From Candidatus Obscuribacter sp. (lineage in GTDB: Bacteria > Cyanobacteriota > Vampirovibrionia > Obscuribacterales > Obscuribacteraceae): a DNA stretch of 64,000 nucleotides. The position numbers and the translations under genes were made by a program. The stretch spans positions 310,001 through 374,000 of the forward strand of contig JADKDV010000005.1 in NCBI GenBank assembly GCA_016718315.1. Reading direction: 5' to 3'. The notes under the pieces were generated by a model, which had not been told where the DNA came from, did no database searches, and saw nothing but the letters and a program-made list of their open reading frames with translations. Shown here one piece after another: positions 25,776 to 33,759 of the stretch; the first letter of the stretch is position 1, and each line of letters starts with the position of its first letter.

Positions 25776-28337
25776 TTGCTTAGTGGGTTCGTGCGGTGTC
25801 CTGCTAGCTATTGGCAACTGCTTGCCGGGTATAACATCTGGGTGAAAAGTAGTGAACGGCAATCCTCCAGGCAGAGCACCAAGGCAGCACAAGATAGTGC
25901 CGTCCGGATAAGGTCGCTTTTGGCTGATGCCCAAAAGTGTATGGGCTCACAAAAATATGGACAGGCGCGCCTTTTGTATCTCAAGTGCATCGCCCTCAAA
26001 CGTCCAAAATCTGCTGCGCCCAACAATAACCTGGCTTATTACTATAGCCTGGCCTATTACGCCACAATGCTGCAAAAACGGCCATTACTGGCTCTGCGTT
26101 ACTGGCGCCATTCACTTGCCCGTCTGGAGCCCGGTAGCGAGTATTGCAAGACCACAATGCTATGGCTCTTTGGTAGTCTGGTTAGCCTCAAGCGCAGCAC
26201 TAAAAATAAAAAAGCACTGACGCAAATATCTGTTGCTCAAAAGCAATTTCTCAAAGCAGTCGGACCGATAGACAGGCTCTGGCACGCCACTAAAGTCCAG
26301 GGCAAGCGGTTTAGCTATGTCAAACATAATGCCAGGGTGGCAGATCCATTTGCTCACTTCGAAATGCCGCCGCAGCCTCAGGCAGCTGCTAAAGGCGAGC
26401 AAAAATCGGGAGAATCGGAGCTTTTGCATCCCTGGATCAAGGAACAGGTGCACCGATCACAAATAGCTATGGCTGTGGCAAAAGATAACTACACTTTGCC
26501 TAAAGATTTTTATGCTGCTGGTTGGGCCCAGACTAAAAAGCTGCCATTTTTTTATGGTGATTATTTCTTCCAGTCTGAGATTCCTATTGGTACTCACCAT
26601 ACAGTATTGCGGCGCTCCACCAGTGCCAAACTCAAGGGTAAAGTCATTCTTGATACAGCAAAATTGCTTAAAAGCGATGAGTTGTTTGCAGGCTTCAGGA
26701 TAAATAAAAAGGGCAATAAACTGCTTTATGGTGTCAGTAAGAAGGGTTCGGACCTGACTAGTTGGCGGGTGCGCGATATCGAGCGCGGCGTTGATATCGG
26801 TCATTCGTATGACGGTGTTGTCTGGGGAGCGATTCACTTCCACAGTGACGGCAAGGGAGTGGTCTATCAAATTGATCAGGGCGTAGATGGTAAACGCGGG
26901 CTGAGAGCGCCTTTTTACTATAGATTGCCGGGCAATCTGGCCAGTGTGCGAGTGATTCATACTGCTATAGATCCAAAAGCTTCTAGCTCCTATCCATCAA
27001 TATTTGGTAAAAAAGTCCTGGTCAGCGAAAACTACAGTCACTCTTTTAATAACCGTGTTTATATCAAAAACGCTGATCAAAAGTCGCGTGCGCGCCCACT
27101 TGAGCTTTTTGCTGGCTTGCCTGGAGATTACCGATATGTGGGCTGGCACAACCAGGAAATGTTTTTTTATACCCACCAAAAGGCACCGCGTGGGCGGGTG
27201 ATAGCAGTAAAGCTGGATAAACGATATAGCAAGATTTTGAGTGTTCGAGAATTTATTGCGGAAGGTGATAACAATATCACCAGTGTTTATTTGCTCAAGT
27301 CCTGCATCCTGGTTATGGCTCTGGTAGAGCATGGCCGTCGTCAGGTCTTTTTAAAATATGACTATAACGGCAAGCAAATAGGAGAAATTGCCTGTCCTGT
27401 GGATGGTATCATTGGTAGTATCAGTCTCGGCTATGCTGGAGATCAGATCTATTTTTATGCTTCGGCCAAAGACTGTCCTTCGACAATCTACTGTCACAAT
27501 CTCAGCAGCGGTAAAACCACTGTGTATGCTCACTCTAGTTTTAAGCCATCATTAAAAATCAAGACAAGTGTAGTGATGGTCAAATCAAAAGATAACACAC
27601 AAGTGCCTATGCATTTGAGTCACCGTGAGGATCTTAAGCCCGGTAAGCGGACACCCTGCCTGATGTCAGTGTATGGTGGATTTGGCGCTAATATGACTAC
27701 TGGTTTTAACTATCAATCCTGGAGCTGGATCGAATCCGGTGGAATCTGGGCTCAGCCTTATTTGCGTGGTGGTCAGGAGCTCGGTAAAGATTGGCATCAA
27801 TCGGCTACTGTTTTTAATAAACACAAGACTTTTGAGGACGCCGAAGCCTGTGCTAAATATCTGCTGGACAAGGGATTGACTAGTAGTAAAAAGCTGGCTT
27901 TGCAAGGGGGAAGTAATGGCGGATTGACTGTGGCAGCATTGTTAAATCGCCATCCAGAGTTTTATGGAGCGGCGATTATCAATAACGGCTTGCTCGATAT
28001 GCTCAAGTTTCAAACTCATTCAAATGGCTGGAGCTGGCTAAAAGAGTATGGTTCGGTGACAAGACGAGCTGAGTTTTTAAATCTAAAATCGTATTCGCCT
28101 TATCACAATATCAAAGCCAGTAAAGACTATCCGCCACTACTACTGTGTATTTCGATGGACGATGATCGAGTTTTGCCCTGGCACTCATTTAAATACGCTG
28201 GCATGCTTGCCCACAAATTGGGTAGCAAAGCGCGCTTTTTAATCAGGCTGGAGCATGGAACTGGTCACGCTAATGGTAAACCTTCGTCTCTAGTGGAAGA
28301 TGAGCTGGCCTTTTTGAATTGTGCTCTAAAACTCTGA
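25776..28337 (+). CDS. Prolyl oligopeptidase family serine peptidase (S9A) with helical N-terminal extension
   Basis: Up to 853 residues. The C-terminal alpha/beta-hydrolase domain carries the S9 triad: Ser in LALQGGSNGGLTVAALLNR, Asp in SMDDDRVLPWHS, His in RLEHGTGHANGK. Before it lies the beta-propeller (about 250-600). The first 200 residues are helical and TPR-like (SLLADAQKCMGSQKYGQARLL), an unusual addition since these enzymes are normally about 700 residues. No signal peptide, so cytoplasmic. S9A enzymes cut short peptides after Pro; here specificity is uncertain. The start is doubtful: the TTG at 25776 opens the frame and a GTG at 25842 is an alternative, neither with a good ribosome site. 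Confidence 0.9.
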   Translation: MLSGFVRCPASYWQLLAGYNIWVKSSERQSSRQSTKAAQDSAVRIRSLLADAQKCMGSQKYGQARLLYLKCIALKRPKSAAPNNNLAYYYSLAYYATMLQKRPLLALRYWRHSLARLEPGSEYCKTTMLWLFGSLVSLKRSTKNKKALTQISVAQKQFLKAVGPIDRLWHATKVQGKRFSYVKHNARVADPFAHFEMPPQPQAAAKGEQKSGESELLHPWIKEQVHRSQIAMAVAKDNYTLPKDFYAAGWAQTKKLPFFYGDYFFQSEIPIGTHHTVLRRSTSAKLKGKVILDTAKLLKSDELFAGFRINKKGNKLLYGVSKKGSDLTSWRVRDIERGVDIGHSYDGVVWGAIHFHSDGKGVVYQIDQGVDGKRGLRAPFYYRLPGNLASVRVIHTAIDPKASSSYPSIFGKKVLVSENYSHSFNNRVYIKNADQKSRARPLELFAGLPGDYRYVGWHNQEMFFYTHQKAPRGRVIAVKLDKRYSKILSVREFIAEGDNNITSVYLLKSCILVMALVEHGRRQVFLKYDYNGKQIGEIACPVDGIIGSISLGYAGDQIYFYASAKDCPSTIYCHNLSSGKTTVYAHSSFKPSLKIKTSVVMVKSKDNTQVPMHLSHREDLKPGKRTPCLMSVYGGFGANMTTGFNYQSWSWIESGGIWAQPYLRGGQELGKDWHQSATVFNKHKTFEDAEACAKYLLDKGLTSSKKLALQGGSNGGLTVAALLNRHPEFYGAAIINNGLLDMLKFQTHSNGWSWLKEYGSVTRRAEFLNLKSYSPYHNIKASKDYPPLLLCISMDDDRVLPWHSFKYAGMLAHKLGSKARFLIRLEHGTGHANGKPSSLVEDELAFLNCALKL

Positions 28338-28516
28338 GAAACCGCCTGCCATGCTAAAAACTAACTTTAAGGGAAGATAAGCTCCCGGGGGGTTCCTCTT
28401 TGCATTTGGATGTAATACACAAGAAGTTTTTTTCAGATCTCATGTAAATAGGCGCAATCGGCAAGAATACGTGCGATTATATAAAAATACACTTTATTAA
28501 CCATAACGGAACCTAA

Positions 28517-29206
28517 ATGCCGACCCCAAAATCAATACCCAAGACCCAACAATTGGTTGAGGTCGTAGCCAAATTGCTTTCGCCTACTCTTGTACCGTTA
28601 GGGTTTGAATACTTCCCTAAGCTCAATCACTTCAGACGTACTGGTCCAGTTTTTTCTGATTACATAACTCTTTCTACATTCAGAGATGTTTCTGGTAAGT
28701 TTCAAATCTCAGTTATATGTGGAGTGCGATTTGAAGAAGTAGAAAAAACACTCAATGTACTGGCACCGCCACTTAAGCCAGATGCTCACTCCAAGACAAT
28801 TGTGCAAATCTCTGCCAATGTTGGACCAGAGCTTGCTGCCGTGCACCCGGTGAGCGGTAAGTGGTGGGTCGACGAAAAATTTGACTTGGAAGAAATCACC
28901 GAGCAGATGCCAGTCTTTGTCAAAGGCTACATTTTGCCCTGGTTGGAAGCGCACCACGACATCAACAAAGTGCATGGCGCTTTGATGCTCTGGCCTGGCG
29001 ATGCTACACACTCCACACCTAGCGCTCTTCAACGTGCGGTAGTAATTGATCTGCTCTCCAAAGATGGAGCCCGCGTGGTCAAATCATTGGAATCAATCGA
29101 AGCCCGCGTGGATCTGGATGCTGAAGTAAAGTCCAAATTCCAGAGCTTTGTTCAAAAGCTCAAGGCCGCCAATCCCGAAATGTTTGCAGCAGCACAAGCT
29201 AACTAA
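28517..29206 (+). CDS. DUF4304-like protein of unknown function
   Basis: 229 residues. The N-terminal part, VAKLLSPTLVPLGFEYFPK then HFRRTGPVFSDYITLSTFRD and FQISVICGVRF, follows the pattern of DUF4304-type proteins (long helix, 'GFK..G..F.R', then a beta sheet). The C-terminal third is helical (VVKSLESIEARVDLDAEVKS). Cytoplasmic, no motif suggesting catalysis. ACGGAACC is a weak ribosome site before the ATG. Monocistronic with its own terminator. Confidence 0.7.
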   Translation: MPTPKSIPKTQQLVEVVAKLLSPTLVPLGFEYFPKLNHFRRTGPVFSDYITLSTFRDVSGKFQISVICGVRFEEVEKTLNVLAPPLKPDAHSKTIVQISANVGPELAAVHPVSGKWWVDEKFDLEEITEQMPVFVKGYILPWLEAHHDINKVHGALMLWPGDATHSTPSALQRAVVIDLLSKDGARVVKSLESIEARVDLDAEVKSKFQSFVQKLKAANPEMFAAAQAN

Positions 29207-29233
29207 TTAGCTGGCTTTTGCAATCTAAAAGAC

Positions 29234-29266
29234 AGTCCGGTAAAGAGATTTGCCGGACTTTATTTT
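29234..29266 (+). terminator. Rho-independent terminator, shared between convergent genes
   Basis: AGTCCGGTAAA pairs with TTTGCCGGACT around GAGA and is followed by TTATTTTA. Its last bases overlap the 3' end of the convergent hydrolase gene. Confidence 0.85.
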
Positions 29267-30264
29267 ACACATACCGTTTTTACGCCAGGCAGTCTAGTAG
29301 TCAGGTCTGAGTCTGTTTTGTCCTTTAAATAGCGGTCCAAAAAGGCAATGCAATAGTGTTCAATTTGGGCTCTGCGTTTTTTGGATAGATCAAAGTTTGT
29401 CCAGGCCAGATGACCGGCACCATTAAATTCAACAAAATAGCAGGGACCTGGGGTGCGGGCAAAAGCACCGGCTTTGCCTTTAATTTTGGGTGTGAGGGCT
29501 GGATCAAAAGTGCCGCCTTGATACATCACCGGGATATTTATTTGCGAGAGCCTATCGTCAAGTAAATAAGGTGCCAGATACGGGGAGAGTGCTACCACCG
29601 CTTTGATTTCTGGTGTCTTCCAGGACTGCCAGCCTCCAGCCATACCAAGAGCGGTATAGCCACCCAACGAATGTCCAGCCATAGCCACTTTTGACCAGTC
29701 AATTTGATTTTGCCAGCGTTTGTCCTGGTGTAAAAATTGCAATACTTTGGCTATGTCTTGCTCTCGGTCAAAGTAAGTGCTGTCGCTCCACTCTCCCGGT
29801 CGCAAAAAAGATTTGTCAGGGATTGTCAGGTATCGAGGTTGTCCCAATCCGTCAGCGTGTGTTGGTGCAGCTACAATGTAACCTGCTCTGGCTAAGGCTT
29901 CTGTTAAAAAACGTGAATGCTTGCCGAAGCTGTAAATGCCATGGCTGAACACCACCAGTGGTGCTGCTTCGACTTGCCCTGCTTGCTGCCAGATTGTTAC
30001 TTGCAATCCATCATAGTCAACTTCACTGCAATCAATAGCTGGCTTATTGCCTGGCTTTATTACAAGTGACTGGACTTCTTGGGCTGCATCTATTTGCGCT
30101 TGTACAGTGGGGTTGTCAGCCTGAGCCGCCATCGCCGGCATACTAAAATTGCCACAAACTGTTTGGGCCAGTGACGTCCAGATGACCAGAGCCAGCGCCT
30201 TTGCTTTGTGTGTTCTGGCTACTTTCAAACAACTAGGGCGCCAGTGGATAAAAGATTTAGCCAT
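29260..30264 (-). CDS. Secreted alpha/beta hydrolase (dienelactone/PAF-acetylhydrolase type)
   Basis: 334 residues from the ATG at 30264. A signal peptide is likely (ALALVIWTSLAQTVCGNF to PAMAAQ). The hydrolase core shows VVFSHGIYSFG (oxyanion region), the nucleophile elbow AMAGHSLGGYTALGMAG, and a His in FNGAGHLAWTNF; the Asp is probably in GGTFDPALTP. The order resembles platelet-activating-factor acetylhydrolase-like lipases and dienelactone hydrolases. Likely a periplasmic esterase. The frame is open to 30378, but the upstream part has no ATG or ribosome site. Confidence 0.85.
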   Translation of the reverse strand: MAKSFIHWRPSCLKVARTHKAKALALVIWTSLAQTVCGNFSMPAMAAQADNPTVQAQIDAAQEVQSLVIKPGNKPAIDCSEVDYDGLQVTIWQQAGQVEAAPLVVFSHGIYSFGKHSRFLTEALARAGYIVAAPTHADGLGQPRYLTIPDKSFLRPGEWSDSTYFDREQDIAKVLQFLHQDKRWQNQIDWSKVAMAGHSLGGYTALGMAGGWQSWKTPEIKAVVALSPYLAPYLLDDRLSQINIPVMYQGGTFDPALTPKIKGKAGAFARTPGPCYFVEFNGAGHLAWTNFDLSKKRRAQIEHYCIAFLDRYLKDKTDSDLTTRLPGVKTVCVK

Positions 30265-30501
30265 GTTTTTGACCACTCTTACTTTTGCGGCAATGGCTAA
30301 GGAGCTTGTGCCGGTGCATTTTTTGACCTGGATAGAGTCTATCTGACTGTCTTTACTGGCTGCGTTGAGCGGCAACACTTGGGCAACTGTTGCGGCTTCT
30401 CAATGCGGTGGCGCCAGCTCTATCGCCAGCGGGCGTCTTTATGCTGTACTAATGCGAGTAGTAGCAATGGTTAAAAAATAAAGCTTTGCCCAAAAGGAAA
30501 G

Positions 30502-30552
30502 CGGCAGTGCCAGCACATCTAGCCCTTGCGGACTGGAGTACTGGCACTGCCG
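30502..30552 (-). terminator. Long-stem terminator of the Nudix/HExxH operon
   Basis: CGGCAGTGCCAG and CTGGCACTGCCG form a perfect 12-bp stem around 27 bases. On the minus strand CTTTCCTTTT follows; on the plus strand ACTTTTTA follows, so it may work both ways. Confidence 0.75.
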
Positions 30553-30591
30553 ACTTTTTAGAGCAACTCCCAGCGAGTGGTCAGTTTGCTG

Positions 30592-31755
30592 TCAGGACAG
30601 CCACTCTTCGAGAAACGCCAGCACCTTTGCGGCCTTGGCCACATCGAGCGGGATTTTCTCTTCGGCGGCTTTGACCTTGGCGGCGTTTTCGTCCGACTTG
30701 TCGAGCGAATACGCTTCCTGTGCAGCGTGGAGCTTTTCGGTCAGCCGCTGCTTGGTGCCGTTGAGGTAATCACGGGCACGCGGCAGCAGCACTTCCTGGG
30801 CGTAGCGCACACGCTCCATGTACAGCGTGTGGTAGCAGCTGGGGCGGAAGTAGAGGCTGTCTTCCAGCGACTTCTTGAGCCCAGCAAGCCACATCGGCAC
30901 GCGCACAGGAGCGTACTCGCAGACCTTGATGAAGCGACCCGCATCCAGCGCCAGAAGCTCCTCGGAAATCACAGCGAAGTGTTCCGAATAGCTGCGGAAG
31001 GCGTAAGGACGAGGAGCGATGCCGTTTTCAAGCTCCAGAGCATAGCCCCAGTGCTCGGACAGATCGCCGTACTTCTGCTCCAGACGATGCGACCACTCGT
31101 GGAAGACGTTGTCCCGCAGGAAGACGTCCTTTTTGCCACGGTAGAACATGATGTCGCCGTTGGGCATCACCGAAGCCGACGACACGAAGTTGCGGTCGTA
31201 GGTCAGGCGATTCCACAGCTCCTCGGCATTGCTCTGGTCGAGCAAGAAGATTTTGCCGAGGTAGCGACTGTCGGGCACTTCGTCGAGATGGCTGACGAGG
31301 TCTTCCGGCAGGATGCGGTCACCGAAGGGCTGCGCTGCCACCAGTTGATTGATGGCATCGAGCTGGTCCTGCGGTGCGTTGGCACGGGTCAGGTCCTCAC
31401 GGCTCTGACGCAGCTTCCGCACTTCGTCCAGGTTGTAGTCCTCGGGGACGATGATCTCGCAGTTGTGACCGCTCACCTTGTAGACGCGGACCTTGCGCTC
31501 CACCTTGAGGATGCCGCGGGCGACGAAGTCCTTGTAGTCCTTGAAGGGACCGACTTCGCCGGGGTTGCCGCATTCAATCACCTCGGTGCGCACTTCGTAG
31601 TTGCCCAGGCGAGCTGTGCGCGCCTTGAAGAGCATGGGCTGCTGGGCGCTGATGTCCAGCCAGACATAGGGGTTGCTGTTGCGATTGAGGGCTTCAGCCA
31701 AAGATGTCTCCGCGTTGTTGCTTTGTGTTTGAGTTTGGGTTTCCATCTGGGTCAT
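30592..31755 (-). CDS. Predicted HExxH zinc metalloprotease of unknown family
   Basis: 387 residues. The centre reads DNVFHEWSHRLEQKYGD with H219-E-W-S-H223, and 40 residues later SYSEHFAVISEELLAL supplies Glu residues that could be the third zinc ligand. This spacing recalls the zincin domain of anthrax-lethal-factor-like (ATLF) peptidases. The first half (about 1-150) is mixed and unknown; the C-terminus is a charged helix (AYSLDKSDENAAKVKAAEEK). No signal peptide. The ATG at 31755 has TGGAG nine bases upstream. It lies 80 bases after the Nudix-like gene in the same direction, before a strong terminator. The catalytic role is inferred from the motif only. Confidence 0.7.
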   Translation of the reverse strand: MTQMETQTQTQSNNAETSLAEALNRNSNPYVWLDISAQQPMLFKARTARLGNYEVRTEVIECGNPGEVGPFKDYKDFVARGILKVERKVRVYKVSGHNCEIIVPEDYNLDEVRKLRQSREDLTRANAPQDQLDAINQLVAAQPFGDRILPEDLVSHLDEVPDSRYLGKIFLLDQSNAEELWNRLTYDRNFVSSASVMPNGDIMFYRGKKDVFLRDNVFHEWSHRLEQKYGDLSEHWGYALELENGIAPRPYAFRSYSEHFAVISEELLALDAGRFIKVCEYAPVRVPMWLAGLKKSLEDSLYFRPSCYHTLYMERVRYAQEVLLPRARDYLNGTKQRLTEKLHAAQEAYSLDKSDENAAKVKAAEEKIPLDVAKAAKVLAFLEEWLS

Positions 31756-31835
31756 GACAGTTCTCCAGGTTGAGCGAGGATTCGCCCGGTTACAGTTGAG
31801 CAACCGGCTGCCTCGCTAACCAGCGGAGCAGTCAG

Positions 31836-32819
31836 TTACCGTTGATGAAAGCGGCCAAAAACCGCGTCAGACTTTTCCAGCCTGAGGGCGATGCCCTCAA
31901 GCCAGCTCATGCAGCGCCGCACCAGCTTGAGGAGCGGCCTGGCTGGTGGTAGCACCTTGCCCGTGCGCACAGCGGCGAGGAGCAGGTCGTAGTGGTCAAA
32001 CGCCATGGCACGCTCTTCGAGCACGCTTTTGACGCTGACAAACTTAGCCGAATCCTGACTGGCATCGTCGCCGGCCCTGACTGACTTGAGTACATGCTCG
32101 GTCAGTGCCGCAGGCACCAGCCACATGTAGCCGTGGTCCACCACATGACCGCGATGATCGCGACCGACATCAGACCGTACATCCAGCAGGATGAGGTCGC
32201 GCGTCGGCACGTTCGTGTTGGTCTCTTCCGAGCCCTCTCTGGAGATGCACTGGGGCAAATTTTCCAGGTGCGGGTCGAGGAAGCCACCAGGGAAGGAGCG
32301 GCAGCCCTGGAAGGGTGGTAGCGCTCGTTCGATGGTGAGGATGGCGGCTTGCGGAGTGCCAGCATTGATGACGACAACCAGCGTGGTTGTGGCATCGCCT
32401 TTGGCAAACTCGTAGAGCATCAGGCGACTGTTCCTGACCAGACCTCTGACATGCGCCACCAGTGCGCTTTGATAGCGCTTCTCGGAGAGGTGGTGCAGTG
32501 ATCCCATGAGCTGAGGGCGGTTTTGCAGGGCATCGACCAACAAGATTGGCGTGGCGCCATTCGTTGTCAGGTCAGCTACAGCGTCGGTCAGTTGCTTTGC
32601 AGTCGGCGAGCCGGCCACAAAGACCACCGTGTTTTGCAGCGCTTCGATGCTCTGCATCTGGAGTTGAGCCGGGTTGAGCGTGGGGATGGCGAGCATCTGC
32701 GCAAGACGGAGCAACTCAGGCAACTGATTGGCACCAGCGTAGGGGTCGACATTGACTGCTTGAGCCGTCACCGGTACGCCTGTGCCATCCAGTAGCAGCA
32801 GTGCAAAAGATAGTTTCAT
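31836..32819 (-). CDS. Nudix hydrolase with extra N-terminal domain
   Basis: 327 residues. The Nudix box lies at 178-199: FPGGFLDPHLENLPQC then ISREGSEET, with Arg194-Glu195 and Glu198-Glu199 in the right places and one extra residue before Glu186. Nudix enzymes split nucleoside diphosphates linked to another group, such as ADP-ribose or NADH. The first 125 residues form a separate alpha/beta domain containing VVFVAGSPTAKQLTDAVAD and TPILLVDALQ, which I cannot name. No signal peptide despite a hydrophobic start. The ATG has AGGAGTGTC upstream. First gene of a two-gene operon with the HExxH protein. Confidence 0.78.
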   Translation of the reverse strand: MKLSFALLLLDGTGVPVTAQAVNVDPYAGANQLPELLRLAQMLAIPTLNPAQLQMQSIEALQNTVVFVAGSPTAKQLTDAVADLTTNGATPILLVDALQNRPQLMGSLHHLSEKRYQSALVAHVRGLVRNSRLMLYEFAKGDATTTLVVVINAGTPQAAILTIERALPPFQGCRSFPGGFLDPHLENLPQCISREGSEETNTNVPTRDLILLDVRSDVGRDHRGHVVDHGYMWLVPAALTEHVLKSVRAGDDASQDSAKFVSVKSVLEERAMAFDHYDLLLAAVRTGKVLPPARPLLKLVRRCMSWLEGIALRLEKSDAVFGRFHQR

Positions 32820-33267
32820 ACGACACTCCTGATTGTGTGGCTGTGAATGGATGCGATTGCAGCCACAATGTGGAAGTTACATGCGTCAACCCAAACGGCA
32901 GTCGATGAGCTATGAGGCTCAAAGGAGAGCTGGCGATGGGTTGAAAGCTAGAAGGCTTGTCTTTTGGGGACGAAAAATGCCTTGTTTGTTTAGATTGGTG
33001 AAAGTGAAACGTAGATCGAGACTAAACTTTCAGACAGAGTCAAAACAATAAGCCCTATAAGAAACTCTCACGGCGGTTAGTAAAGAAAGCTTGTATATAA
33101 ACTCATGAGCTCTCAATTTAATATGTCAAGCGGTTGGCGTAGCTAGCGCAGTCGATGTGTGGCCAGGTCTGCTATATGCCTTGTGCATCGCTCGTGTCAA
33201 AATGCGGTGCAACAGATCGGTGATAAACTTACAGACCTGTTCAAGGCTGCTCTCAAGAGTGAGCCGC
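32820..33267 (+). other. Divergent intergenic region
   Basis: No gene. Near the Nudix start TTGTGTGGCTG and CAGCCACAA (32833-32868) form an imperfect inverted repeat in its leader. The AT-rich stretch 33075-33125 may hold the plus-strand promoter. The open frame 33157-33267 is in phase with the next gene but has an unconserved composition. Confidence 0.4.
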
Positions 33268-33753
33268 ATGCGAAGGTGGAGTGTTTTGGGTAAAGTTGTA
33301 ACTGCAGAAGAACTGTCTCTGATTGCAGAAGCTGAGAAGAAAAAGGGACGCAAGGTCGTCACCACAAACGGTTGTTTTGACATTTTGCATGTTGGCCATG
33401 CTCGCATTTTGCAGCAAGCCAGAGAGCTTGGTGACTGTCTGTTTGTTGGTCTTAACAGTGATGATTCGGTCAAGCGCCTCAAAGGACCAACCCGTCCTAT
33501 CAACAATGAAGTAGATAGAGCCGAGCTTTTAGCACATCTGGCCAGTGTGGACTATGTCTATGTTTTTGGTGAAGACACACCGGTGGAATTTCTCAAAATA
33601 GTCAAGCCCAACGTACACGTTAAAGGTGCTGACTATACCGCAGCTCAGCTGGCTGAAACTCCTATTGTCGAATCCTTTGGCGGCAAAGTAACGCTACTGC
33701 CCCTGGTACCATCCAAAAGCACTACTTCGCTGGTCGAAAAAATTAAAAGCTAA
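33268..33753 (+). CDS. Heptose/glycerol-phosphate adenylyltransferase-like nucleotidyltransferase (RfaE2/HldE C-terminal type)
   Basis: 161 residues. The cytidylyltransferase-like fold is clear: VVTTNGCFDILHVGHARIL (HxGH site), GLNSDDSVKRLKGPTRPIN, ASVDYVYVFGEDTP, PNVHVKGADY and PSKSTTSLVEKI. This matches the C-terminal domain of HldE or stand-alone RfaE2, which makes ADP-D-glycero-beta-D-manno-heptose for lipopolysaccharide. The kinase half is absent here. The start could be the ATG at 33268 or the TTG at 33286, which has GGTGGAG just before it. It is convergent with the AMIN-TPR gene, with six bases between the two stop codons. Confidence 0.88.
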   Translation: MRRWSVLGKVVTAEELSLIAEAEKKKGRKVVTTNGCFDILHVGHARILQQARELGDCLFVGLNSDDSVKRLKGPTRPINNEVDRAELLAHLASVDYVYVFGEDTPVEFLKIVKPNVHVKGADYTAAQLAETPIVESFGGKVTLLPLVPSKSTTSLVEKIKS

Positions 33754-33759
33754 GGGCTT

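Noticed and set aside
30577..31773. Long plus-strand open frame opposite the HExxH gene
   Set aside because: Composition (Val, Leu, Arg rich) reflects reversed C-rich codons; the minus-strand frame has a ribosome site and terminator.
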